DNA of 64,000 nucleotides from Gigaspora margarita (GCA_009809945.1 WTPW01000962.1:72093-136092), one strand, 5' to 3'. Counted from the stretch's first letter, positions 25,291-34,716 are shown. The notes: generated by a model not told the origin, from the sequence alone. Translations and numbers: made by a program.

Positions 25291-25872
25291 TTAATAACGT
25301 AAATACTCCTTGTTATATTTTTTTAAATCACTATAACTCCAAATAAATTTAATATTATATTTCACACACTTCTCATTAACTTTTGAAAACCATTTATTGA
25401 AATCTTGTTCATAACCTTCAGCTCGCCATAAATTCAAATCATCGGTATTATTCATTTTACTATATTTGAAACCTTCTTCAAAAATGTAGAAATAAGAACA
25501 AATATGAGCTTCTAGGAATGCTAAAATCCCTTGAAGTCGACAATTTTTTATGTTTGTATAATTTTTGAGAGAATAATTGATAATTTTATTTTCAACCAAA
25601 TGTTCTTTAAATTCTTCATATGAGATGAAGACTTTGTAATCAATTTTAAATAATTGTTGAAATACTTCAATTTCGAGTTGATTTTCTTCTTCGATTAAAA
25701 CTAAGGAGGGTTTAAATTCTTCTTTAGTGTTGGTCGAATACGACGACCAGCTTTTGTTATCATTATTATAAGCAGACCAGTCGTCAGACCAACTTTTCAT
25801 TTGTTTTTTATTATTTTTTTTGATAATTTTGTTGATAAATTTCTTTAAGAATGACATTTTGAATTTATTCAA
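25291..25872 (-). CDS. Unrecognised 193-residue ORF of the virus-like element
   Basis: Not recognised. It has a basic, Lys-rich N-terminus (MNKFKMSFLKKFINKIIKKN) that could be an amphipathic helix, then a W/S-rich segment (KSWSDDWSAYNNDNKSW). The C-terminal half is hydrophobic-aromatic, with ILAFLEAHICSYFYIFEEGF around residue 115-135. Very A+T-rich codon use, like the other ORFs of the element. It lies closest to the left repeat and is transcribed toward it. A structural role is possible but unproven. Confidence 0.5.
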   Translation of the reverse strand: MNKFKMSFLKKFINKIIKKNNKKQMKSWSDDWSAYNNDNKSWSSYSTNTKEEFKPSLVLIEEENQLEIEVFQQLFKIDYKVFISYEEFKEHLVENKIINYSLKNYTNIKNCRLQGILAFLEAHICSYFYIFEEGFKYSKMNNTDDLNLWRAEGYEQDFNKWFSKVNEKCVKYNIKFIWSYSDLKKYNKEYLRY

Positions 25873-26242
25873 TAAAGTTTTTTTTAAATTGTACGTAATT
25901 TTAAAGCTTTTTTTATGTGGCTCCTAAAAATAAAACCAGTTTTTCTTATTTTTAATTTTAAGAACCAATCATTTTTACTTAAGGTCAGGAAAAAAACATG
26001 TTTTTAAAATCAAATATCGTTTAAAGTTCTTAAATTTTAGAATTATTTTTATTTAAAAATTAATATAACTAATAAAAAAAATTATTTTAAAAATATTTAT
26101 ATAATAAAAATACAATTAAAAAACGAATTGCAACTTAACAAACTATTAAATATTTTTTAATAAATTAGAGATCAGATTTAACTTTAAAAAATAAATAAAA
26201 AATATAAAATATTCTTTAATTTTACAGGAATAATTATAAAAA

Positions 26243-26545
26243 ATGAAAAATTCAAGGCCAATTTATACAAATTATACTGCTTGTGTTCTGTGTTGTCATT
26301 GGAAAAGAACGTGTATTCGAGAAGAAAATTCAAAAAAATGTAATAATTGCATTAGAAAGAAAATTGATTGTATTTGTTTTAAGCCAGCAAATGTAAATGA
26401 ATCGATTGTGAATCTGATAAAAGAAAATAATGAGTTAAAAAGAAAGATAAAACTTTATGACGAAGAATTAAAAGAATTAAAATCAATCATAAAAGAGAAA
26501 CATAAAATCGACAAGAGACTGAAAAAAATAGTAAACAAACTTTAA
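26243..26545 (+). CDS. Zn(II)2Cys6 zinc-cluster protein with C-terminal coiled coil
   Basis: 100 residues. The cysteines follow the fungal binuclear cluster spacing C-x2-C-x6-C-x8-C-x2-C-x6-C: ACVLCCHWKRTC at about 13-24, then KKCNNCIRKKIDC at about 31-43. Basic residues stand between Cys 2 and 3 as in Gal4-type DNA-binding domains. From about residue 52 a heptad coiled coil (NLIKENNELKRKIKLYDEEL onward) could mediate dimerisation, the usual layout of this family. There is no middle-homology or activation domain, so it would bind DNA without a classical regulatory part. The start is the first ATG after an A-rich leader. Its presence inside a Rep element suggests a role in transcription of the element or host genes (inference). 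Confidence 0.75.
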   Translation: MKNSRPIYTNYTACVLCCHWKRTCIREENSKKCNNCIRKKIDCICFKPANVNESIVNLIKENNELKRKIKLYDEELKELKSIIKEKHKIDKRLKKIVNKL

Positions 26546-27016
26546 GATTCAGAAACGATCTAAAGATTTGAGCCAGAAAGGATCTGAGGATGGTTTCCGG
26601 AAATTGCCTAATATAGAATGATATTATAATACTCTAATAAATAAAATTTTTATTTATATTATAGTCTAAATTTTTTAGAGTACATAACATATTTAAATTT
26701 TACAATAAAAAATATATATACTTTAAAAATATATAAATAAAAATTTTTATTTATATACGAAGTCTAAATTTTTATAATAAAATAATATATTAGTAGATCA
26801 TACTTCATTCGTTAACAAAATTGGTTGATTTTGATTGGTACTAGATAAGAGATAAAGAAACTTGTTAAAAACTTGTCTTTTTTTTCAATTTAATTTTAAA
26901 ATAATAATAATATTTGTTGATCAAAATTACATTATAAAATCTTGTTTGAAAAATGCTTCGTAAATTCTAAATTTTTTTTAAAAAATTTTAAAAAACACTT
27001 AAAAAAAATCTTCAAA
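26546..27016. other. Spacer inside the virus-like element
   Basis: A+T-rich. Contains two similar words around 'aaataaaatttttatttata' (about 26638 and 26747). No ORF is supported. Confidence 0.4.
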
Positions 27017-27157
27017 ATGCGTTTTTTCATCTATTCTATCATTATTATTCTTGTCGCCCTTGGATTCTCCTTAACATTTTATATTAAGGAATTTGATATT
27101 CCTAATTTATTTTTTAAAATAATTTATACAAAAGAAACGTTTACTTATTTATGTTAG
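27017..27157 (+). CDS. Small single-pass membrane ORF (46 residues)
   Basis: MRFFIYSIIIILVALGFSLT opens a hydrophobic helix of about 20 residues after two basic/aromatic residues, followed by a short polar tail ending YLC. It could be a membrane peptide of the element. Very short, so confidence is low. Confidence 0.35.
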   Translation: MRFFIYSIIIILVALGFSLTFYIKEFDIPNLFFKIIYTKETFTYLC

Positions 27158-27887
27158 AATATCTACTTTTTATCATATTCAACATTTGTCTATGGTGTTA
27201 TTTGATTAAAAAATATCCACAGAATTATATCTATTAGTGTTATTGGCAAGAAACAGATGAAATCAACTTGATCAATGAACATTCTTGTAGGTGAAAGCGA
27301 AAAGTGTAAGCAATGTGACGTCTGGAAAATTACGCTTCAGATTCGTCTGTTGATTTTATACATGGAACCAAAATTTCAGTTTTGGTAGCTGTTGTCGAAA
27401 GCTTGCTTAGCGTATTTTATATGCTAACATCTTTTTTTTAATAGATTCAAAATGAAGACAAAGTTGATCTTATTCTCTATCATAAAGATTACTCAAGATC
27501 AAAATTACAATTGAACAAGATTATGGAGAAAGTTGTTCACTATATCAGAAAAAACAATATAATGTTTGGATCTTCTGATGCAAAATTTAACAACTCTTAT
27601 TCTGTTTTACTTACTTACACACAAAAGGCTATATTAATAAAGATTATTGTGCAACTGGCATGGTTTCGAAAAAGAAAAGAAAAATCTCTATCAAGGATGT
27701 GAAAAAATTAATTGCATATCATCAAGAAATTGAAACCTATAGAGATCCACAAAATGTTTTATTTTTAGCAAGTAGTAATGGTATTTCAAGAAAAGCGTTT
27801 AAACTAGCAAGACAAAAAAAGATTTTTATTTTTCATGTTAGTAGAATAGGTTATAGTAACAAAATGTTGTATAATCCCTATAAATAA
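27151..27887 (+). pseudogene. Broken coding region of the element, restriction-endonuclease-like
   Basis: A run of coding-like sequence on the plus strand, with a hydrophobic beginning (MLEYLLFIIFNICLWCYL) and a later part with NEDKVDLILYH and LFLASSNGISRKAFKLARQK. These resemble the 'GDGGIDLI' and 'fvt..gfs..a.ela' blocks of Mrr-type restriction-endonuclease-like folds. The likeness is modest. The region looks broken (two or three breaks). It ends about 220 bp before the hairpin cluster. Confidence 0.35.
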
Positions 27888-28109
27888 TTTTTAATATTAA
27901 AATTTTAGTTTATTTTATTTCTAATAAAATTATTATGAAAATATTTTCACGAAAAACTATATTATATTTTTATTTTTTTTTAATAAAAAGTAAAGTATTT
28001 TCAAAAATTCTTGTCACGCAAAAATTTGAGTATTTTCAAAGAGTTCAGTTTTTATCACAAAAGTAGTTCAAACGAATAATTTTGATTGGATGAATTTCAA
28101 AGAGTTCAG

Positions 28110-28275
28110 TTTTTCTCATCGATCGCTAAAGCGATCGACAATATGATATCGACGATATCATACAACTCGAGAATGTGATCGCGTGCTCGCAACTGCACGC
28201 GCATCATGTTCTTGATAAAAAAAAAATGTATGCATCCCTCAATCGCCCCCATGCCACAAGTGGCGAGAAACTGAG
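28110..28275. promoter_or_regulatory. Cluster of four short-loop hairpins between convergent ORF groups
   Basis: Reading left to right: TCGATCGCT-aa-AGCGATCGA (9-bp stem), TATGATATCG-a-CGATATCATA (10-bp stem), a GCGTGC...GCACGC stem with an 8-base loop, and GCCAC-aa-GTGGC (5-bp stem). They are the most GC-rich sequence in the element. They lie between plus-strand coding that ends at 27887 and minus-strand coding that ends at 28329. This could be a second origin, a packaging or termination signal, or bidirectional transcription terminators. Confidence 0.7.
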
Positions 28276-28328
28276 TTGAATTAATAGATAAAATTGATGA
28301 CTTTATTTAATAAAAAAAAATACAAAAT

Positions 28329-28787
28329 TTAATGTTGCAATCTGTATTGATGCGAAATTTCCTTGAAACAAAGTTCTAAACAAAGAATATAAACAATTAA
28401 ACTTGGTCTGAATTTATAATAAGAATAATGAAATTTATAAACTGAAAGTTTCAAAGAAAGATCGATCATGTGTTTGTTTTTATCAGATGAACTGAGAATC
28501 TCTTTCCTCATATTATTATATTTCACAAGTATCTTGTTGTCACTTTTCATCTTGATTTTGTGGCATGTGAAAATTATGTCATCAATATACTTTAAAATTG
28601 TTTCAAACAATAACGGAGCTTTGATATCAATTTTGCTTTTAATAAAATAATCAAAATCAAATTCTGAATATAAAACTTCTTTATATTGTCTTTTAGTATG
28701 CTTTGGTAATTTTCGTTGAGATGATTTTTGAGATTTCTTGTTCAACTTTGGTACATCTGAGATAAATTTTTCCTTGAATGGTCGCAA
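28329..28787 (-). CDS. Element ORF, paralogue A (152 residues)
   Basis: Unrecognised. The C-terminal half (from KYNNMRKEILSSSDKNKHMI) aligns by eye with that of the neighbouring ORF at 28818-29228 (YYNILKEINESSDPIKFVID). It shares the order SSD...K..(V/M)IDL..K.....F....YY...P.LI..I..LEL.F..I..Q.R. The N-terminal third differs, being Lys/Ser/Gln-rich (KKSQKSSQRKLPKHTKRQYK). It was probably created by tandem duplication. No enzyme motif is seen; a structural or DNA-binding role is possible. Confidence 0.55.
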   Translation of the reverse strand: MRPFKEKFISDVPKLNKKSQKSSQRKLPKHTKRQYKEVLYSEFDFDYFIKSKIDIKAPLLFETILKYIDDIIFTCHKIKMKSDNKILVKYNNMRKEILSSSDKNKHMIDLSLKLSVYKFHYSYYKFRPSLIVYILCLELCFKEISHQYRLQH

Positions 28788-28817
28788 AAGTTGACCGTCT
28801 CTTAACGAAAACTGATC

Positions 28818-29228
28818 TCATCGAATTTCTTCAAGTTTTTTTGGATCATCTTTGTGTCTGTTTTGATCAGCGATATAATTGAAAAATAATTCTAATCTTG
28901 TAATCGAAATTAATAGATATGGTTTTTCATAATATAAATGTGGTTTGAATTCAAACTGATCGTATTTGATTAATAAATCAATCACAAATTTGATAGGATC
29001 TGATGATTCATTAATTTCTTTCAATATGTTGTAATATTTATCATAAACTTTATCAAAAACCTTATCTCTCTCGCAGTTTTTGATTATTTCTTCAATCATG
29101 GATTTGAAGATTATATGCAGATCAGGATCATTAATTGACTTAATGATAATGATTTTTTGTCTGTTTTCTTCTAGAAAATTCACTGTTTTTTCTTTTAAGA
29201 TTTCATTGGCTGTTTTTTTGATATTCAT
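28818..29228 (-). CDS. Element ORF, paralogue B (136 residues)
   Basis: Unrecognised and all-helical looking, starting MNIKKTANEILKEKTVNFLE. It is related to the ORF just downstream (28329-28787) over its C-terminal 60 residues, ending FNYIADQNRHKDDPKKLEE. Only 30 bp separates the two, so they could be co-transcribed from the Rep side. Confidence 0.55.
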   Translation of the reverse strand: MNIKKTANEILKEKTVNFLEENRQKIIIIKSINDPDLHIIFKSMIEEIIKNCERDKVFDKVYDKYYNILKEINESSDPIKFVIDLLIKYDQFEFKPHLYYEKPYLLISITRLELFFNYIADQNRHKDDPKKLEEIR

Positions 29229-29481
29229 TTTTGGACAAAAAAAATATTTTAAAAAAAAAAATAAACGAATATCAGATCACATATATATATTTTTAAATGG
29301 TGTAATAACTTTATATAGACTGTAAAAAAATGTTTACTTTGTTAAATTTTTATATGTAAAAATAAATTTTAGTTTAATTAAATCGTTATTTATTTGATAT
29401 TATGTGTAAATCAAATTAAATTGTTTTAATTTTATTTTGAGAAAAATTTTACCACACCAAAAAATTTCTTTTAAAAAAACT

Positions 29482-30009
29482 TTAAATTTCTAGCAGAACA
29501 TTCTGCTTTGGCCATTTTTGGCTAGAATAATAATAAAACCAACCAAAAATAAACATGTTAGCTAAGATATACTCTATAACTCGCAACCTATCATAACCCA
29601 TGAAAAAATTGTATGACATCATAACACATGCAACTATAATCTTATAAATTTTTTTGGTATATTTATTTTCTTTGATGAATGATTGGTACGTTCTGACGAA
29701 ATTGATCACATTTTGAAGAAAAATATTATCTATTTTCAGATCAGTAAATGCTTCAAAAAAAATAATGTCATCAACCTGCTTTTCAAATGCCGCAAAATTC
29801 TGACTCTTATAGAGTTGTTCTTTGTCTAAAGATTTAGCAGTTACTAATTTCATAGCTTCGTTCAATCATGTTAATTCTTGAATTTGTTGTGTTAGATCGT
29901 CAATAGTGTTTTGAAAATTAATGATTTGATCGCGCAGCTGATTATTTGCACGAATCAATTGTTCTTTTTCATCGAGAAGAGCAAGATTACGCTGGAGTTG
30001 TGAATCCAT
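29482..30009 (-). pseudogene. Element coding region: coiled coil then hydrophobic segment
   Basis: Starts MDSQLQRNLALLDEKEQLIR, a heptad-repeat coiled coil of about 45 residues. Further on it has a helical region with YKIIVACVMMSYNFFMGYDR and VIEYILANMFIFGWFYYYSS, one or two probable membrane helices. It looks broken, with about one break. A membrane-anchored coiled-coil protein of the element is the simplest reading. Not recognised. Confidence 0.4.
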
Positions 30010-30147
30010 AGCAAAAAAAATAAAAATACTATATTTCATTTATAAATTTAAGTTTAGTTTTATTTATATAAAAATAAATATAATTATTAAAATAGAATAA
30101 AAAAATAAAATAAAAAACTATAATTTTTTGAAACTACAAGATTAATT

Positions 30148-30645
30148 TCAAGCATTTTTTGATTTTTTAACTAATCTCGAATCTTCACTAATATCCAACA
30201 CGTAATTTTCATATAAATCATTAACCAAAAATTCAGATTCAAGATTTCGTTTACCATTCATATTTAATTCTTGATATTCTTGATAATCTGCTTGAATTCT
30301 TTGAATCTCATCATCAATATTATCATGAGGTATGATTACTTCCTTAGATTTACCTTTCTTTTTTGTTCGTGTAAAATCTGAGTCATCTGAATGAAGTTCA
30401 GATTCAGGTTCTGAAATATCATTAGAATCTTCAGAGTATTGATAGTTATTTTGTTGAGTTGAAGATTCAATTTGTGGATCTGAATCATATTCAGTTTCAA
30501 ATCCATTATCAGTTTCAACTCTAGTGTGATATTGCTTGAAATTTTGATTTGTTAATTGTGTTTTAGGAACTTGATCTTGTTGCACAGAATCTTCATAGTC
30601 AATAACAATACTTTCGTCTTCGCTCGAATTATTTTGATTATTCAA
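30148..30645 (-). CDS. Acidic low-complexity ORF (165 residues)
   Basis: Strongly acidic and Asn/Gln/Ser-rich (SSEDESIVIDYEDSVQQDQ, then SEDSNDISEPESELHSDDSD), with one basic patch TRTKKKGKSKEV. It is probably disordered. It follows Rep on the same strand, separated by a short basic coding-like stretch (about 30690-30800). No family is recognised. It may be a virion-associated or transcription-acting protein. Confidence 0.5.
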   Translation of the reverse strand: MNNQNNSSEDESIVIDYEDSVQQDQVPKTQLTNQNFKQYHTRVETDNGFETEYDSDPQIESSTQQNNYQYSEDSNDISEPESELHSDDSDFTRTKKKGKSKEVIIPHDNIDDEIQRIQADYQEYQELNMNGKRNLESEFLVNDLYENYVLDISEDSRLVKKSKNA

Positions 30646-30821
30646 TTTCTCAACAATATCAGGATAAATGATTAGATCTGTTTTTTTTCATCAATATCTT
30701 CGTAATCTGTTATGATAAATTTTGATCTATCAGCTCGATAAGGTAGCCTAAAATAATATTTTTTTGTTTTTTTCTTTTGCGAAAATTTGCCGCCTTTAAT
30801 GTTTTTGATTATTGATATCGC

Positions 30822-32213
30822 TTATGATTTGCTCACATCATCGTTAAATTCGATTTTAAATTCTAGATTGTTAAATTTTTCACGTGATCCTTTATGAAAA
30901 ATTCTCATAACCTGACAGCATGTACATTCATCTCGACAAATTTCTTGACTATCTTCTCGAAATTTTTTATATTCAATCACAAAATCAAAGCGACCTATCA
31001 AAGAAGAATAGTATCTTCTATTTGGTTTTGATCCACAATTCGTTAATTGGAGAGTAGGATAATCTTTAGCACAATAATATAATTCTTCTAATGGAATATT
31101 TGAAGTAAAAGCTTGTACTTTTGGTGAATAATTAATATGAGAACCTTTTTTTTGCACGGAATGTACACCATGATCTAATAAGTCTAAAAGTTTTTGCCAT
31201 TTAAAAAATGAAGCATCAAATTCATTAAAAATGACAACATCTTCTTCTTTGAAACCACACCACCAAGTTCCATCTTCAGGATTTTTTTTATAAGCTCCCA
31301 GAAATAAAATATCCATCAAATACGACTTTCCAATGCGAGAAGTGCCGTAAATGTAGATATTACATGATTTCCAGCATCTTACAAATAATTTTTTTTGTTT
31401 TTCAATATTATCACGTGCTTTACATATTTTTTCTATATAGAAAGGATTATATTCTACTTCTTTTGGACATTCATTGACAATAATTTCATCACTGGTTTGA
31501 TTATTACGTATACACTCCATAAGGTTAATACTATTATTTTCTTTTCTTCTGATGTATTGATTATTTCCTATTTTGTTACTGGCTTTATATTTAATACCAT
31601 CAGAATAGTCGAATGGGCCAGAATTTTCATCATAACGAGCCAATGTTCTCTGGGAACAACAATCCAAATTACACCACACACAATTTGAAAATTCATTCAA
31701 ATCATCATAACTGCATCGACAGATTGCTAAACGATTCTTATTTGAATCAGAAAGAGTATTATCATTAAACTCTTTTTTTGAAAGATGAGAATAATCTTCA
31801 TGCTTAACTATCTGACGATTATGAATTGAGCATTTATTATGCTTCTTCTTACAATAAATAATCGAATCTTCCACACTAGCAACTGGATCAAAATAAATCT
31901 TATCAATCTTTAATAATTCTTTAATTCCAGTTATTTTTTCTTTTTGATTATCAACAGCCAGCTTGTAATTGCCAATACGCATCTGTTTTTTTAAATTAAA
32001 AAACCCTTGTATATGACAATCTCGATCTTGATCTTTTGCATTATAATTTCTCTCATATTGATAAACAAAACGTCTAAATGGACAATCTCGATTATCAAAA
32101 AAATTTTTAATGAGCTCATCAAATTTTTCTCGATCAAAATAGCATGTATTGAAGTTTAAATATAGATACAATTTTTTATGGAATGAATCTGTTTTTTTAG
32201 TAATTTTTTTCAT
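30822..32213 (-). CDS. rep: CRESS-DNA virus-type replication-associated protein (Rep)
   Basis: 463 residues, with N-terminal HUH endonuclease and C-terminal superfamily 3 helicase, the fused layout of Cressdnaviricota Reps. Endonuclease motifs are a motif I-like LYLYLNFNT (about 16-24), motif II CHIQGFFNLKKQ (H-x-Q, about 66-77) and motif III DSIIYCKKK with the catalytic Tyr (about 115-123). Helicase motifs are Walker A GTSRIGKSYL (about 292-301), Walker B EDVVIFNEFD (about 325-334) and motif C QAFTSNIPLEELYY (about 367-380). Between the two domains sits a Cys-rich stretch (AICRCSYDDLNEF, CVWCNLDCC). Another Cys group (CRDECTCC) is near the C-terminus; neither is usual in circovirus Reps. Rep normally nicks the origin hairpin and drives rolling-circle replication. 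The frame looks whole. It belongs to the virus-like element and is treated as a fossil. Confidence 0.9.
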   Translation of the reverse strand: MKKITKKTDSFHKKLYLYLNFNTCYFDREKFDELIKNFFDNRDCPFRRFVYQYERNYNAKDQDRDCHIQGFFNLKKQMRIGNYKLAVDNQKEKITGIKELLKIDKIYFDPVASVEDSIIYCKKKHNKCSIHNRQIVKHEDYSHLSKKEFNDNTLSDSNKNRLAICRCSYDDLNEFSNCVWCNLDCCSQRTLARYDENSGPFDYSDGIKYKASNKIGNNQYIRRKENNSINLMECIRNNQTSDEIIVNECPKEVEYNPFYIEKICKARDNIEKQKKLFVRCWKSCNIYIYGTSRIGKSYLMDILFLGAYKKNPEDGTWWCGFKEEDVVIFNEFDASFFKWQKLLDLLDHGVHSVQKKGSHINYSPKVQAFTSNIPLEELYYCAKDYPTLQLTNCGSKPNRRYYSSLIGRFDFVIEYKKFREDSQEICRDECTCCQVMRIFHKGSREKFNNLEFKIEFNDDVSKS

Positions 32214-33771
32214 TTTTGTTTTTGTTTTTTTTTAAAAAAAAACAATGTGATAACTCTATATTTATACTTTTTGTTTACGCATTTATCATGTGTTCAAATT
32301 TGATTGGTCTGAAATATTGCTAGAATATTTTTTAAGTTAAAAAATTATTATATAAAAAATTGCTAGAAAATCCTGCATGGTAATGATCATATGATTTTTT
32401 TAAATTTAATAAAATTATTAGATAAATTATTATATAATAAAGTTAAAATTCTTATCTATTTACCAAATTTGGAAATTTAATTATATTTCCGAATCAGTAT
32501 TTTATAAATTGCGCAATTATTATATAATAAAATTCCTTATCTGTATTACGAATTTGGAAATAGAATCAAATTACCAAATTTGATTTTATTTCTGCGCATC
32601 GATTGGTTTGATCATATGATGATTAAAACCTTAAATATTAATTACTAAAAATAAAAAATTCTTTGAACGTCTAATTTTTTCTATACGTTTTCATAGAATA
32701 CTTGCATACGACGACGATTTACGGAAAATTACGTTAAGAGATCCACAAAAATACATCTAAGTAACCAAAATCAGCATGACCCAGAGCATTTGAATCTCAA
32801 TTTTCACGTTGATTGGTCAAAAACTCGCAGAGAAACGAACGATTTTGTAAATTGTATAGTTACGTTTTCGCAAAATTTTCATTCGCTCTTGGAAGCACTT
32901 TCTTGAAATGAAACATCAAAAACATGACTAAGTAAGTTGGTAAGTATGATATTCATCTATTCATAGTTAAAATTTCAGATCTCTAGCTACAATATTGACG
33001 AAATGATGAGAAATTTTCATATTGTTTTTTAGATACAAAAATTTTTGATGAAAATTCAAAAAAATTCATGGTTTAACCTTCATTCTCGAAAACTTACATA
33101 TTAACATTCGTTCAAATTTCACACACCAATAGATATGATGCATAATATTTTTCCTGTGAAGTTTGGTACATTTTGGACTAATATAGACGAAGTTAGCAAA
33201 GTTTTTCATATGAAAACGCCTATATGTCTTTGCAGATCACTCTTTTTGTGTACGTTTCGAAACGTTTTTTGACCGTAGCGAAATATTTTACTAATAAAAC
33301 AACAAAAATCTTCTTATGAAACTAACATTATTTTTTGCCCAATCTACAACTTTGCTTAAGCACATAAAGTCAATTTTGTTAATAAAATTTCGCGTAAACT
33401 GCAAATTTTAAACTGACGAATTTTTTATTTTGGTTTTATTAAACGAAAATAATATTTAAAATAAAAGTGTTTTGGAACCCAAAAAGGAAGGTGTTTAGGT
33501 CGATCACAAACTGTTTTGGATGATCACTTAAAAAACACTTTTTTGTACCGTTTTTTTGGCCTTTTTTCATATAAAATTTGGGAATTTTTATTAAAAATTT
33601 TATGAAAAATCGAATCATCTAACTAAATTAGGCAATTTTTAGTAAAATTCTAAAATGATCGACAACATTGTGCAGCTACTTTTTTGTTTACGGTGTTTTG
33701 GATCTTATAGTAAGAATTAAAAAAAAAAAGTAACAAAAAAAAACTAAGTTTTTAATTAGTAAACTTAGATG
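32214..33771. other. Right part of the virus-like element, no gene seen
   Basis: Upstream of Rep, so the Rep promoter must be here. At about 33236-33420 it holds a repeat unit (phrases 'tacgtttcgaaacgtttttt' and 'tttactaataaaac') that recurs twice in tandem at 53790-54180. This part may be host or transposon DNA rather than viral. Confidence 0.5.
33236..33420. repeat. Dispersed ~190-bp repeat (copy 1)
   Basis: Shares order and wording with two tandem units at 53790-53975 and 53995-54180: 'acgtttnganacgtttttt', 'tttactaanaaacnaanaaa', 'cttangaaactancatt', 'cttaag..c..aaagt.aat' and a final 'aaattttg'-type block. It sits inside the span bounded by the 70-bp repeats. Confidence 0.6.
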
Positions 33772-33841
33772 TATTTATTTGTATTATTCAACTGTTTATT
33801 ATCCAACTGACATAAGGCAAGTGTGGAATAATGCAATACAG
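33772..33841 (+). repeat. Right 70-bp direct repeat
   Basis: Second copy of the boundary repeat, 69 of 70 identical to 25047-25116. The hairpin pair that follows the left copy is absent here. Confidence 0.85.
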
Positions 33842-34716
33842 CGATTGCGTTTTAACCATTTTTATGTGGTTTTCAAGACCAATTTAAACATTAGTTTTTG
33901 AGTATTTTCACTCTTTTTTCTTTTTTTTTCTTGTACCTGTGTTTTGTTTTAATATTGAACTGATTCAGAAAGATCAAAATTTACATTCTCTGATTGGTTA
34001 ATTCTCATATATCACATTATATTACTGCAAAAGTATCTAGACATCTAATGTGATTAAGATTGTGGTAGCATTTCAAAAAATAGCTTGAGATATAAATCTG
34101 TAGTGGCAGTACTACATATATGATCGGCTATTACTTGAGAACTTGTGCTATGAAGTGGGCTATATTAGAGCTTTAATTTGAAAGTAACCAAAATCACAAA
34201 ATATAATGTAAGGCCTATAAGTTTAGAATTATATAATACTATATAAATTCATGGTACTACTATTTTGGTGTAGCAACTGGTTGTGTTTATAAATATAGCT
34301 CTAGTTACTGTCTTTCTTAAACTAGTATAGTAGGTTGCATTTGGGTGCCAATTGGTAGCTAGGTAAAGTTAGGTATAAAATTGGGTTATAAAATGTATAT
34401 ACAGTAGATATACTTCTACAATTTAATAAATGTACTAACAAAGCTACCAATATATAAAAAAAAATATTTTGTTTTTATTATATATAAATTTATAAAATAA
34501 ATACTATTATATAGTATACAAAGATTGAATACTGCTATTGATTTTTTATTTTTACAATAAAGTCTTATATAGTTACTAAAGTACTTATATATAATTGGCT
34601 ATATCAAGTATTTGTTTTTTTAAAAGGTTTTTTTAATTAACTAGAATACTTTGTTACTATACTATAGCTTATTAATAGTAGTTGTTTGCTTTGTTAAAAG
34701 TATTAATTTATTTTAA
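33842..34716. other. Intergenic repeat-rich DNA, no gene seen
   Basis: A+T-rich, with several 'tatagtat' words. No ORF, RNA gene or clear terminal repeats. Confidence 0.4.

Larger units (their letters stand above)
25047..33841. mobile_element. Endogenous CRESS-DNA (Rep-encoding) virus-like element, fossil
   Basis: An 8.8 kb segment bounded by a 70-bp direct repeat (25047-25116 and 33772-33841) that differs at one base. It encodes a CRESS-type Rep, a Zn2Cys6 zinc-cluster protein, two related tandem ORFs, an acidic ORF, coiled-coil and membrane ORFs, and several short hairpins. ORFs right of 28.3 kb all run leftward from Rep. Those at 26.2-27.9 kb run rightward. The two groups converge on a hairpin cluster. 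Typical CRESS genomes are 1.7-6 kb, so this is unusually large. The last 1.1 kb (about 32640-33770) contains a repeat also found at 53.8-54.2 kb, so part of the span may be later host or transposon DNA. Rep looks whole. Some of the other parts look broken (a few breaks in all). The near-identical end repeats suggest a fairly recent insertion. Confidence 0.7.

Noticed and set aside
31395-31688. Plus-strand 97-residue hydrophobic frame inside Rep
   Set aside because: Antisense shadow of the conserved Rep frame.
25047-33841. A Helitron as an alternative identity for the Rep-bearing segment
   Set aside because: The helicase is of the SF3 type with circovirus-like motif C, not the SF1 Pif1 type. 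No TC...CTRR ends are seen.
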